Assembly (NCBI GenBank): GCA_000818945.1
Contig: KN805392.1
Span: 471,520-535,519, forward strand
From: Schizochytrium sp. CCTCC M209059
Taxonomy: Eukaryota; Sar; Bigyra; Thraustochytrida; Thraustochytriidae
DNA: 64,000 nucleotides
Reading direction: 5' to 3'
The notes under the pieces are model-generated. The model made no database searches. It was not told the origin of the DNA and saw only the letters and a program-made list of their open reading frames with translations. This document shows positions 9,090-20,500 of the stretch, in pieces. Each line of letters begins with the position of its first letter. The first letter of the stretch is position 1. The translations under genes were made by a program, and so were the position numbers.

Positions 9090-10484
9090 ATGGCGCCCGT
9101 CCGGGGGCGTAGCAAGCACCTTGAGGCCTCGGAAGGGTCCAGGTCGAAAGGCGACCTGCGTCGCGAAGGCAAGAAGAAGACAGGCGGCCTGACAACGAAT
9201 CGCACGAGCCGACGCATCGTTCAACCCGAAGAAAAAGACTCAAAGGAGGAAAAGACGACGGACACGAGACTTGAGCCGGACGGCCTGGCCGAGGGCGAAA
9301 GCAAGGACGAGCTCGATGCAGACGTCCTTGCCGAGTTGGACGCAACGCTTCCCGAACGCGCTCAGGATGCAAGTAGATTAAATAGCAAAGCTGTCGCGCA
9401 AGAGCTGGAACTGCGGAACGTAAAGCCAACGGGATTTCAAGGCGAAGACGTCAAAGCTTTGCAAGCGCTCTACGATGAAGAGTACGCTGAGGAGCTGGCG
9501 CGCGCGAAGGAGAGGCGAGCTCTCGTTATTCTACAAAAGCAGCGAGAAATTGAGGAGGAAAGGTTGCGACGCAAGATGGAGCGCGAGGCGGCAGAAGAAC
9601 AAACCGCTCTCGAGGCCAGCCCGCGCGTTTCGTTCTGGCTTGCTGGCATCGAGGCCCGCAAGTGCCCACGGGACGCGCAGCTGCACGATATTACGCCACC
9701 TCTTTGCAGGGCCTTGTGCAAACCTTTGCAAAAGGATACTTGGCTTGTAAGTCTTGATCTATCGCACAGCGACGTGGGCGACGCTAGCGGGGTCTTGCTG
9801 GCCAAAGCACTTTGCGCGAACGCAGGAATCCAGCGCCTGGAGCTTGAGGCATGCAACCTTGGGCCCGGGGCACTCCGCGCGCTGGCTTCCGTGCTGGAGC
9901 AGAACAAGACGCTACGACACATGTCTCTGGAGAACAACATGCTCACCGGACCCAATGGCGACGAGCTCGAAGGGGTCGATGCCTTTGGACAAGGCTTGCA
10001 GCACAATATTACCCTTCTCATGCTCAACATGTGGCGCACAGGTCTTGGCGAGGTGGGCGGTAACGTTCTTGCGTCCGGCCTCGAACAAAATAACACCTTG
10101 CTTAGTCTGGGCGTCGGCTGCAGCGGGATTAGCAGCGCCACTGAGGTGCGCATCTCTGTGCTTCTCGACCGCAACGCTGCTCGAAAACGCGAGCTTGACC
10201 AGCAGGCTTTTCAAGAAAAGCAAAAACGAGACCGTGAAGAGGCCGAGCGCAAGGCCGAGGAAGACGCGCGGCTCGCGGCCGAAGAAGAAGAACGTTGGCT
10301 CGAGCGTCGCAAAGTTGAGCGAGCTACGGCGCGTGCCGAGAAAAAGCTTGAGGAGCAGCGACGTATTGAGGAAGAGAAACGTCGCTTAGAGGAGGAGCGT
10401 CTCGCCGCCGAGGAGGCGGAGCGTCTGCGTCTTGAGGCCAAGAAGAAGAAAAAGGGCAAGAAGGGCAAAAAGAAGAAAAAGTAA
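9090..10484 (+). CDS. Leucine-rich-repeat protein flanked by charged coiled coils
   Basis: 464 residues from ATG 9090. The N-terminal third is charged and basic. Residues about 140-180 form a helix (ARAKERRALVILQKQREIEE). Residues about 205-350 carry four or five ribonuclease-inhibitor-type LRRs (SLDLSHSDVGD, RLELEACNLGP, HMSLENNML, SLGVGCSGI). The C-terminal about 100 residues are a long E/K/R coiled coil ending in a poly-lysine tail (KKKGKKGKKKKK). This layout is common in protist cytoskeletal or ciliary scaffold proteins, but no named orthologue is recognised. The stop codon lies inside the first unit of a downstream 30-bp minisatellite. Confidence 0.8.
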   Translation: MAPVRGRSKHLEASEGSRSKGDLRREGKKKTGGLTTNRTSRRIVQPEEKDSKEEKTTDTRLEPDGLAEGESKDELDADVLAELDATLPERAQDASRLNSKAVAQELELRNVKPTGFQGEDVKALQALYDEEYAEELARAKERRALVILQKQREIEEERLRRKMEREAAEEQTALEASPRVSFWLAGIEARKCPRDAQLHDITPPLCRALCKPLQKDTWLVSLDLSHSDVGDASGVLLAKALCANAGIQRLELEACNLGPGALRALASVLEQNKTLRHMSLENNMLTGPNGDELEGVDAFGQGLQHNITLLMLNMWRTGLGEVGGNVLASGLEQNNTLLSLGVGCSGISSATEVRISVLLDRNAARKRELDQQAFQEKQKRDREEAERKAEEDARLAAEEEERWLERRKVERATARAEKKLEEQRRIEEEKRRLEEERLAAEEAERLRLEAKKKKKGKKGKKKKK

Positions 10485-10690
10485 ATGATGCGACTTGTCT
10501 TGGTTTTCGCGTAAATGACGCAGTCTGCCTTGGTTTTCGCGTGAATGATGCGACCTGCCTTGGTTTTCGTGTGAATGATGCGACTTGCCTTGGTTTTCGC
10601 GTAAATGATGCGTCCTGCCTTGACATTTGCGTAAATGACGCAATTTACCTTGGATTTCTCGTAAATGACGCAACCTGTCCTGGCTCCCGC
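10481..10690 (+). repeat. 30-bp minisatellite, seven units, overlapping the LRR stop codon
   Basis: Units read approximately TGGTTTTCGCGTAAATGATG plus a variable CGACTTGCCT-like part, aligned every 30 bp. Because 30 is a multiple of 3, each GTAAATGA-type unit can present another in-frame TAA after the native one. Units diverge by 1-6 bases, most at the 3' end. Confidence 0.9.
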
Positions 10691-10829
10691 TTTCTCTCCC
10701 TCTGTGTGTTTGTCTTTGTAAATCAATTTTTCAACCCCTCTCGAAATCTGTTTCAGGCATGTAACACTGTCGTTTTGTAGAAGATTTTCAAGGCAGCAAT
10801 TTGGTTGGTATTATTATATCATTTCTACT

Positions 10830-12524
10830 CTAATTGGGACGCTCGCCCACACCGCCAGCGTGATCGAAAACGGCTTGCAAAACCTTGGTCGCGAGCTCGT
10901 CAGCGGCAGCAGAAGTGTCTGCCTCGGCATAGACACGTACAGCATCTTCTGTGCCAGAAGGGCGCGCAAATGCGCGTCCTGACTTGTACTGGGCCACAAG
11001 CGAGTCAATGGCGTCTTGCAAGGATGCCGGCTCAAGCACGCGGGACTCGTCGTCGCTGGTCTTTATGGCTGTGCGATCTGCGACCTGGCACTTGAGCTGA
11101 CGCGAGGGAAGATCCGTGTAGAATCCATCCCAATCATCGAGCGACATGGAGTCGGCGCGAAGAATGGCCTCCACGGCCAAGAGGTCGGCCATGGCGTCAC
11201 CGGTCGCCTGGTTGATGAGTTGCTCGAGGGCGAGAAGCGTCTCGACTGCAGCAGAGGCGGTCGCATCGTCCTCGAGTCCAGGTGCGGCCTCGCGCAGGCG
11301 CGAAATAAAGTTGCGCCCGAACAAGACTGTGCCATGACCATTTGCTTCAAAGTACACGCCTACGTCGTACTCGACAGCCTTGTGGTGCAAATGCTTGACA
11401 CCGGTCTTGGTGCGGGGGGCATCGACTTTGAGCTTTTTGGTAATGTACTCGGTGGAAGCCCCGTTGGCATAGGCGGTCTGAATGCAGCCCACCTTAACAC
11501 CAGATGTCAGTGCCTCCGGCAAGGCTGCCATTTGCATTTGGATAAAGTACGTGTAGAGGCAGGCAATCTTGTCACCGTCAAAGAGGTTCAGACTGTCGGA
11601 GTCGCCCATGGCGCGATAGTAGACGATGCGGTCGGCGTCGCCATCAAAACTGCAGCAGCGCACGCCGCGCTCGTCGGGCAGATTGGGTACTTGTTCGGGG
11701 AAGAGCAGCTTCTTTTGCACATGCTCGGCACCGACTCCGTTGTTGAGCTTGTCGGCCTCCTCCTGGGCCTTGTCGGCCTCGCCGGTGGGCACGTTGCGGA
11801 TCTCCGCTTTCGGGCGGACCTCATCGTCGAGCGAAGCGAGCAGCGCTTCGAAGCAGGGGCCACCGACACCGAAGGCGGCGTCAACAACGAGTTGGGGAGC
11901 GGGGGAGGGCTTGGCCGTGCGCACGAGCGTAGCAAATGCGCGGCCGAGCTTGGTCCGGTAACCCTCTACAGAAGCGAGTTCGGCCTCCTCGGGCATGTTG
12001 CTCGACCGCACGCAGTGATGGAGAATTGGGGTCGTTACTACACCAATGCGCTCCGCAGCGCCGCCGACGCTTTCAATGCCCTGAGCCGCAAGGTCTGCGA
12101 GGCGAGGGCTGTGCGTGCGGGTGTCCCAGCCGACAAAGACGTGAATGTCTCCGGGAGGCTTTGCAGCGAGATCGACGCCAATTTCATCGCAGATGCGCCC
12201 CAAAACATCGGCAACCTTGTCCTCCTGGGCGTTGCAGAGATCTGTGGCAAAGGATTCCCAGCTTTGACTGAGCATTCCGCCGTCTGGGTCCACAAGCTTG
12301 ACGCCATTGTCGCGGTGCGGGTTGTGCGAGGCGGTGACCATGAGTCCTACATTGGCGCACGTACTCAGGGCCCGCACCCACGACAGCATGCCTACGCGCA
12401 CAAAGACGGCATCCAAGACTTCGGCCGCCTCGCGAAAGCCTGCGGTTCCGTACCGGTACACGGCGCCCTGCGCGCGCGGGTGCGCCGCGGCCAGCTTGGT
12501 CACCGCTTCCTTCATGCTGCTCAT
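10830..12524 (-). CDS. PGM3: Phosphoacetylglucosamine mutase
   Basis: 564 residues from ATG at 12524. It interconverts GlcNAc-6-phosphate and GlcNAc-1-phosphate on the route to UDP-GlcNAc, in the cytosol. All four signatures of the AGM1 branch of the phosphohexomutases are present in order: VTASHNP with the phosphoserine Ser66, the metal loop DGDAD (294-298), the sugar loop EANGHG near 393, and the phosphate-binding RPSGTED near 528. Length is close to the usual 540-560. No introns are apparent. The 5' flank has a GCTC tetranucleotide run. Confidence 0.95.
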   Translation of the reverse strand: MSSMKEAVTKLAAAHPRAQGAVYRYGTAGFREAAEVLDAVFVRVGMLSWVRALSTCANVGLMVTASHNPHRDNGVKLVDPDGGMLSQSWESFATDLCNAQEDKVADVLGRICDEIGVDLAAKPPGDIHVFVGWDTRTHSPRLADLAAQGIESVGGAAERIGVVTTPILHHCVRSSNMPEEAELASVEGYRTKLGRAFATLVRTAKPSPAPQLVVDAAFGVGGPCFEALLASLDDEVRPKAEIRNVPTGEADKAQEEADKLNNGVGAEHVQKKLLFPEQVPNLPDERGVRCCSFDGDADRIVYYRAMGDSDSLNLFDGDKIACLYTYFIQMQMAALPEALTSGVKVGCIQTAYANGASTEYITKKLKVDAPRTKTGVKHLHHKAVEYDVGVYFEANGHGTVLFGRNFISRLREAAPGLEDDATASAAVETLLALEQLINQATGDAMADLLAVEAILRADSMSLDDWDGFYTDLPSRQLKCQVADRTAIKTSDDESRVLEPASLQDAIDSLVAQYKSGRAFARPSGTEDAVRVYAEADTSAAADELATKVLQAVFDHAGGVGERPN

Positions 12525-15500
12525 GGTCCTGGTCTCACGCGTCGCTTCTGGTCTGCTCGCTCGCTCGCTCGCTCGCTCAATTCGTGCAAGACTTTCTCGC
12601 GCGCGCCAGCCGATCGCTCGTCAACTCTCTTGCCGCGTCGGCTCCGCTCCACGTGTCCAGGATTTGCTTTGCTCTGCTCTCTGCTTTGCAAAGGTGGCGT
12701 GGCGCTCATGGAAGCTCGGCACAGTCCAGTTCGACGCACGTACGTCTTGCACATGAATGGGTGCGTCGATGAGCGAGCGAGGGAGGGAGAGCGGAAACGC
12801 ACGCGCACAGCTTTATGATGTCCTTGACGTGGGTGGGCGAACTCGACGAGACTCTCGTGCATTCTCCACTTGTAAGAGGGAAGGCTAGACAAGCAGCAGC
12901 AGCAGACTGCCAGAAAAGTCCCAGTGCCACGGGTCAAAAACGAGCGTGAGAATGTTATTCGTGATTGTGTTTGGCGTGTCGCAACATGTACAAGCTACGC
13001 TGGAGCAGCCAAATGTTTGCAAAGGAAGCTTGTATACCTGTTGCGCAGAAGTCGTCTTAACAATGATGATGCATTGTGGAATCCTTTTCGATCTTGTAGT
13101 TTGCGATGGCAATGATGGCAAACGTCCGAATCTGCAAATGCTGTAGTTTATGACGAAGCAAACAACCGTGACGAGGAAGCAAGGATCATGGCATAATGCT
13201 ACAGTAGTATTACAACAAGAAAAGACATTGTGCTCTTCCTCGTTACATCAAAACAAGTGTAGCTATTGCATCGAAGGGCGCTTTTGACGAGATTAACTTA
13301 TAAGGTCAAGATGATTGGAGTTATTTCTCGTCTTTCATTTGACGTCATTATCCGGTTGTTTAAATGCAACTTTCGTCACGATGAAATCAAGCCTAAAGTA
13401 CGCAGTAGTTTGCTTTTGGCAAATAGAACGAGCCATGCGAGAACTAAAGCTGTTCAATTTTGGAGATACAATACAGCCTGTCGACAAATAAGGCGAGTTG
13501 CAATACTTTGGATGCTTTCCTCGCGGCAAAGAAAATTGCTACATCCGCGGCAGCTGGCCTCAGAACAAGAAACGATTTGGTGAATGGATTTGGGCAGACG
13601 ATTCAAGCTCGTGGTCTACTGCCCATCGCTTCATCTAGCTGGCAGCAAGCACACGAAAATGGATGGTTGCCATAGTAATTGAGGTTTCGGACGGACTTGC
13701 TGTCGAGTAGCTGGAGATCATCGGAAACTTTATCCAGCACGGGGACGTTCTGCAAGATGTTACAGAGGGCTTCACGCGTTTTGCGCTGAGGACCTGGTCA
13801 GCTCTGGACTCGCTTGACCGCCACCGACGTGCACCAGCACAGGAATGGCAAAAAAAGAAAAAGAGGGCGAACTTCTTGGGGACGTGTCGACAGGGTTTGG
13901 GAATGCTAGTGCATTTGTCCAGTACGAGGACGGTTTTTCGAGCTTGCACCCTTGCGGGACAGGGACTCCCATGGTTTGTTCTGCCTGACCAAAAGCCTGT
14001 GGCAAGATCGGCCTGGTCCACCAATGTCTGGCTAGTACTTACCAACAAAATAAATGAAAGGCTTTTGTCAAGGCAAGCTGGTCGGGAAACTTGTCCGAGA
14101 GATTAGAGGACATCGGAAGTTTGTGAACTAGGGTCCAGCACGAGGACGGTTCGTAAGATGTGAGTTGTACATATTGCCAAAAGCTTGAGGACGCTCCGCG
14201 AGGTGTGAGACAGACTTTGGTAGAAGGTCACGCGAGAAGTCAGGTGCGAGGCAGAATATAACTCGATTTGGCCGAAAGTCGGGTCAGGTTCGGCATTTTT
14301 TCTTACACCTTATGGCCACCCGGCCATGCCAAGACCAAGCCAGTTTCCCCTGGCCGCGGCCAAAGGTATCCGTCCGCACGTCCTCACGTCCGCAGATCCG
14401 TCCGTCAGAAATGCAAAACCTGTCGTCTTCCCCGGCACTGACCTGCCCCTCCGCCGCTATCCGTCCCGGCTGGTCTCGGTCGATCTGGAAGCTGAGCAAA
14501 GTTCTCTCTGCCACGCGCACACCACAAAAGAAAGCACCGGGCGCGCACACGAGAGCGGACCGCCATGCGCGTGGGGACCCGCTTCCCTTTCTCGCTCGCT
14601 CCCTCTCTCCCCGCGACTGCCCGCGACGAGGAAGGATCTCGCGGCGTATCGACTGGGCCCCGCCCGCAGTCCGCTCCGTCGCCGGGTCGCGTCGCGTCGC
14701 GCCGGGCTGCTCGCTTTAGGTCTGGGTGTGACGGCGATGTCAACTTATCTGGCCCCAAACATGCGGCCTGGCCGCAGCAGCAGCAGCAGCAGCGGCGGCA
14801 GCAACTGCAGCTGCACGGGCGGCATCGCGCGGGCGACTGACTGGCCGAGCGAATGATCCATTGATGGATGGATGGATGAATCGATGGATCGGTCAACTCG
14901 CCGTCGTCCCGTGGCCGCATCGCGTTGCGCGTCCGGCCCGCGCGGAAGGAAGATCAGCTGGTCGACGAGGCAAGGGCAAGCCGAGGTCGTAGGTATCAGT
15001 CGATCGATGTCGCTGGCGGCGGCCGCCTGCACTGGCGGGAGCGAGGTTCACAGTGAGGTGACCGCTCCACGATGCGCGAGAAGTCGGTGGGGGGCTGTGG
15101 GGAGCTGTAGAGAGCTGTGAAAGGGTAAGGTCGGGCACCTGCAGCGCGAAGAGCGAGCGTGGTATCTGCCTCACACACTGTGGAGAAGCGCGGTGTCGGA
15201 GACTGTGGGAAGGTAGTGCCCCACGGCAGTCCCCCCACTTCTTGTCTGGCTGCGCTCCGATGGGGCCTCCGAGGCGCGTCGGGGCGAGCGAGCGAGCGAG
15301 GGACCACGTGCACGGGAATCGCAGCCGGGCAAGGAGAGTGATTGCTTGCCTTGCCACGGTCGATGGATGGAATTGAACAAATGAGTGGCGGAGTGGCCGG
15401 CCGCTCGACCAATCGATCGACTTGCTTCCGTGCCTGTCGCCGCCGCCAACTTGCTGCGACTCGCGAGACTCTGCCCAACGGCGGCGAGCGCACGATTGGC

Positions 15501-16334
15501 TTACCAGCACGCACAGCAGTTGCAGGTATAAAGAACAGGCAGACAGCCCGATAGCTAGACGACTTGGACTCAGGCAAATCGACAGCCAGCAATGATCGAC
15601 CGCCTGATCAACCGACGGAGACCAGGCCGATGGCCTCAACCTGACCCGGACTGGCCGACCCGGCAGCTAAGCAGCCAAGCAGCCAATCGAACAGGCAGGC
15701 AACCAACCAACCAACCAAGCAACCAACCAACCGACCTTGCCAGCGAGCGAGGTAGGGATCGACGTAGACACCGGCGGCGCGCCGTGCTGCGCTACACTGT
15801 GCTGCGTGCCACAGTGCGCTCTTGTCGCCCCCCCTCCCACCCCACAGCCACCACACGTAGGCGTCTGTCGGCTTTCTGAGTCGAGGCTACAACCTTTCCC
15901 GCGGAAACCATGCTGCTTCGCGCTGCACTTTGCCCCCTCGCTTCCAATTCTTCGGCAAGATCACATGAGATCACAGTCGCAGTCGGCCTTTGCCAGTATG
16001 GTCGATCGGGGCGTGACAGCTCGGTGTGGAGGCGCCGCGCGAGCATTTCTTCACCGCCTCCACCGCTGTGTAGCTGGAGGGAATGTAGCCGTGTCAAGTC
16101 CCTTCTTGCGCCTGCAGATATTCCGCAGTCAAATACCCACACCTTACCTGTTACCCGCTGCGACGGCTTGGTTCACGCACAGCACGGTGATAGGCGGTGA
16201 GACTGAAGCGAACCAGCGACCACGACCAGCCAAGGACCCGCGCGGGCGAGTAGGAACAACAACGGTGCGAGTGCGCCTCGCAGCCCTCTGCGCTGGCCTG
16301 CAGCGGCCCTCGCCATTCGCTACGCCTCCTTGCT

Positions 16335-16367
<33 letters not shown>

Positions 16368-16369
16368 CC
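12525..16369. other. Long non-coding or decayed interval
   Basis: About 3.8 kb with only small or low-complexity ORFs. Around 13730, 13915 and 14125 lie three diverged copies of a motif around TCCAGCACGAGGACG. Further right are a CAG tract (14775-14793), a GATG run (14863-14880) and CCAACCAACC/CAGCC runs (15700-15740, 16336-16366). No tRNA, rRNA or transposase was recognised. Confidence 0.5.
13711..14165 (+). repeat. Diverged dispersed repeats (decayed)
   Basis: The segments near 13711-13765 and 14107-14165 align over about 55 bp (CATCGGAA..TCCAGCACG.GGACG..AAGATGT). A shorter third copy, TCCAGTACGAGGACGG, lies near 13918. Probably remnants of a repeated sequence. No coding content. Confidence 0.4.
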
Positions 16370-16801
16370 ATGGCCAGCCCAACCATCTACTTGCTCTTTC
16401 TTGCTTTCATCCTGGCCGCAATGCTCTCTCTGTCCGCATGCATGCCTCGACAGGACGTGGTCGTCGCCCCTCGTCGTCTTGACAAGTTCGTCGCCTCCCG
16501 TCGTCTTGACAAGCTCGTCGCAACGGGATCATCTCGATCCCATCTCGATTCCCTCCCTTCTCATCTCGCGAGGGCGACTGCGAAGCCACCGGCGCCAGGC
16601 CCCAAGCCGCACCTCGGCCTCGCTCGCCCATCGCTGGCGATCCTCCCCCGAGCCGCCGCCGATCCTCGCACACAGCACGATCTCCCGCCGGCCCGGGGCC
16701 CTTGCGCCGCGCCTCCGCCGCAAAGTCGACGCACGGCGGCTCCACAGCCGCGCCCACACAGTGCGAGGGCATCGCGATGCGAGGCCGTCCGTCGCTGCTG
16801 A
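16370..16801 (+). CDS. Possible small secreted protein (uncertain)
   Basis: A 143-codon ORF whose ATG sits in an ideal context (GCCACCATGG) directly after a CAGC run. The first about 23 residues form a plausible signal peptide (hydrophobic YLLFLAFILAAMLSLSA). A repeated motif RRLDKFVA/RRLDKLVA follows at about residues 36-52, then a long Pro/Ala/Arg-rich tail without domain features. It lies 770 bp upstream of the CHAT receptor on the same strand. The tail composition is typical of chance ORFs in GC-rich DNA, so this is tentative. Confidence 0.3.
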   Translation: MASPTIYLLFLAFILAAMLSLSACMPRQDVVVAPRRLDKFVASRRLDKLVATGSSRSHLDSLPSHLARATAKPPAPGPKPHLGLARPSLAILPRAAADPRTQHDLPPARGPCAAPPPQSRRTAAPQPRPHSARASRCEAVRRC

Positions 16802-17571
16802 CAACCTGTCCGGCGGCGACTTTCTCTCCGAACCCTGCCCGACGGCCAGTCCAGCCGCTTCCCGGGGCGTCGGGGGTCCCCCCCCCCCCCCCCTCGCGGG
16901 GCGCGGCATGCATGCATGGATCAGCAAACTCGCAACGCACGGAGTCTCGCAGCGCCCGAGGTCTCGCCGCGCAGCCTGGAACAGGGAGAACGCAAAGAGA
17001 ACGTTCCGTGGTGTTCCGGAAGCGTTCCAACCGCGGGTCGTTGCCGTGACAGAGAGACGAGACAGACCGCGATCACAACGTGACACAACTCTCGCGCCCG
17101 CGACGGAGACGCAGTCGCAGACGCAGACGCGGACGCAGACGCGCACGCGGACGCGGACGCCGCGGCGGCGCGGAGAGAGAGCGCGCGCGCGCGAGCGAGC
17201 GGAGCAGCGCGCGGGAGAAGAGCGCGCGCGGATCGGGAGAGAGGCCGTTTTGAAATCAAGGAGCGAGCCACGCGACCTTCTGGGAAAGACTGTACACGAC
17301 CAACACCACGCGGACGCGCGCGCGGACGCGCTCCTGCGCGAGCACGAGGGCGTGCACGCGGAAGGGAGAGGCACGCGGGCGAGCGGAGGGCGCGGGCGGC
17401 CCGGCGGCGGCCTTGGTTCCGACGGTCGCGGCGCCGATCGCGCGCTGCGAGGCGGCATCTGCCCGAGGCCTGGTCACCTCCTTCTTTCCCTCGTGGAAAG
17501 GGAGCACGACGAGATTGCGACGGGCGAGAAGAATGACGACGTCGCGATCAGGATCAAGAAGAGCCTGCAAA
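16802..17571. other. GC-rich 5' region of the CHAT receptor gene
   Basis: Contains a C13 run near 16880 and alternating purine/CG blocks (17110-17240). Overlapping open frames are low-complexity Arg/Ala/Pro and not supported as genes. Confidence 0.5.
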
Positions 17572-20500
17572 ATGGCGGCAAACAACAACAACAACAACAA
17601 CAACAGCAGCAACAAGAAGAGAACGCGATCGCCCTCGAAAAGGACCTGGGCGAGCACGGCGGCCCTGGTGGTATTGCTCGCGACCATGCTGACGGGCACG
17701 GCGGCTGGTGGTGCGCGCTCGGCGAGCGCGCCCGCCTCGTCCACGACACACGAGCACAAGGAAGTGGTTGGCGCTCCAGCTGCGTCACCCATGGCCGGTA
17801 CGCTGTACCATCTATCATACACGGCGGGAGGCCAAGATTCGTGGGAACAGGCGCACTCAGTGTCGCTTTCCCCCACGCCGCTGGGCTCGAGCTTTGCTCG
17901 CGCGTCAAATATCGTGTACGAAACAGATGATGGCAGAGACGACCCTGCTGAGTTTCTCCCCAATGTGGTGATGAATAAGACCTGTCTCCAATCGTCGTCG
18001 TCTTCCTCGGCCGGTACCTTTTGCCGGCTCACAGAGGACCAGCAGGTAATTGCAACGGCCAGTGAAGACTCGCCGTACATTATCATGGACCTCGAAAAAT
18101 TGTACTATGTGGATCATATTTCTTTTGGTGTCAACGTAGACCACGTCTCGGAGCAGAACAAGCTTCTCGTGTGGTGCTCCAAGGAGCCCAAGGTTGAACC
18201 GATTGCGGACGTTTCGGGCCTGCCGTTCAGCTGGCAAAAAATCGTTCTCCAGGACTCGCAGAGTCTCAGCATGCATGTGCATAGTCCATGTAGCTACTTG
18301 CGTATCCAGAGATTAAGCTTTGGCCAGCTCAAGGTGCAAGACCTTCGTGTGTTCGGCGCCGAGATCAAGAATCCGGAATCCATGGGGTGCATGGCGGGCC
18401 ACAGCGGCGCTCTCTGCTCTGGCCACGGCACATGCGCCGACAGCCAATGTCTCTGCGACTTTGGCTATGGCGGTGCGGCCTGCGAGAGCTTTTTGCTGAG
18501 CAAGGTCGTCTTCTCCTCCATTCAGGCCACCGCCCTTGTGGCGGTCTTTGTATACATGACTGTTTACTACAGGCGTCGACGCAGCAGCAGCAGCAGCAGC
18601 AACGCCAGCGGGTCGCGTGTCATGCCTCCCGGTGCCGGCGACCTTTCTGTTTTCGGCGCCGAGCAGGATCTCGATGAAGCCGACGTCTCGACGTGCATGG
18701 TGAGTAAATTCGGTGTGCTTACGAAGCGTAGCATTTCCGCCGAGTCCATGAGCGCCTCGCGGACCCCCGCGGGAAACTCTGTTCGTCCCAACGAATCGCT
18801 GCATGCCCCGATTCACCCAGCGCACCCCATTCGGTCCGTTTCGGGCTCTTCCTTTGCGTTATCGACTGATCAAGGATGCACGTCCAGCCTTCTTCCGTCG
18901 CTGGCTCCTGTGAGCAGCAGTGGCCCCAGCGCTGCCGATTTCCAGCAGCCGCAGCAGCAGCTGCAGCAAGAGGGTGTCTTGCACTTGCTGTTCGCCTCGC
19001 CCCTTATCATGACGGGCAAGGAGGGATCCAGCAATGCGGAAAATACGGTGAACGGCAGACATTTCCGACCGGTTCAGGGCCTCGACATCAAGCGCGAGTA
19101 CGCCATGCTTCGGCGGAGCCTGCGGGCTGCTGCGCTCTCGTCCAACGGGAGCGCTCGAAGCGAGGTCCCCGTGACCGTTTCGTGCGCCACGGTGGAGTCC
19201 TTCCACTCGCTTATGACCCTGGGAAACGCGCGCTGCCTTCACTTTAGCGGCCACTGCACCAAGAACTTTATTGCATTTGAAGATGCCGCCGGTCAACTGC
19301 ACTCCGTGAGCATGGAGACGCTGCGCGGCTTGCTGCGCAGCACTGTGACGCGGCAGTCCTTCAAGACGCTTCGTCTTGTCGTGCTGAACGCATGCAACTC
19401 GGACGCAGCGGCGCGCGAGTTCGTGCTTGCGGGCGTCGAGCATGTCATTGCTTACCGCAAGCGAGTGCGCGACCAAGTTGCGGCTGTCTTTACACGAAGC
19501 TTTTACCTGGCGCTTGCCTGTGGCCGCACCGTGCGCGACGCCTTTGAGTCGGCACGCGAAGCCGTGCAGAGCTCGCCCTCTTTTGCCGAAGAGGACATGG
19601 ACGCCTTTGTATTGCTTCCGGAGAATAGCTCGCATCGTGAGGTCATTTGGAAGCCTTCTGTGCAGGAGCGTAAACAGGTCTCGCGCTCGTGGCCGCTCAG
19701 CGACACCATGTGCGCGTTGCCGCCGCTCTGCGAAGAGTTTCTGGGGCGCCACGCCGCCATGTGGACGGTTCTTCGTCATTTGACGCAGGACCGGCGTCGT
19801 CTCGTAGCGGTGCACTCCGAGGCCGAGGGCGCGGGCAAGACGCAACTGGTGCTGGCCGTGGCGCACCACCTCCACCAGCGCCGCAGCGCCACGGTGATGC
19901 GGGACGGCATCTTCTACGTCAAGGGCGTACACCATCGTACGCAGGGGGCAAGCAATTCTTCCGATGCCCAAATTACCGAGATGGCGAGTCTTGTGGATGA
20001 GCTTTGGGATGCCATGTATCCTCTCTTGTCTGCGGAAACCCCGGCGGAGCAGACAATGCAGCGTAGCATGAGCTCTTCGCAGCCCTCGGTGGCATCTTTT
20101 GATGCGGATCTCGAATTGCTCGGTTTCGAGGAAACTGATAGTGACTTGGATGACATGGAGTTCTCACCTCACTTTTACGCGGACCGCCGGGCGGTGTCTC
20201 GCGCAACCATTGAAGCTACAGAGCCTCTGCTCTCCGCGGACCTCGATCTCTTCAGCGACGAGGAGGAAGCAGAAAGCTTCAAGGAAGACGCAGAGGACAA
20301 GTACAAGAAGGAGGAGGCGGCGGGGCGCTCTGGCGATGCGACGTCGAGCCAGCGCCAGAAAAGACTTGCGCTCAACGTCCTCCGTCGACGTGCGGTCGCC
20401 AAGGTCGATCTTCTCGCTCGCGCGCTCGCGCAGCACTCGGCACGCTGCCTCATTGTGCTGGACGACTTTCGCGAGTCTCCGCTAACCATGTCGGTCTTGC

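Noticed and set aside
10481..10690. CRISPR-like array
   Set aside because: The units are contiguous without unique spacers and the genome is eukaryotic; it is a minisatellite.
11016..12818. 600-codon plus-strand ORF opposite PGM3
   Set aside because: Antisense shadow; the minus frame has all four phosphohexomutase signatures.
14893..15639. 248-codon minus ORF in the gene-poor interval
   Set aside because: No domain and composition typical of random GC-rich sequence. A TATAAA at about 15525 followed by an ATG at about 15591 was also looked at, but the short ORF there reads repeat-derived Gln/Pro/Asn.
16401..17930. 509-codon plus-strand ORF upstream of and overlapping the CHAT gene
   Set aside because: Arg/Pro/Gly low complexity and out of frame with the receptor; no domain.
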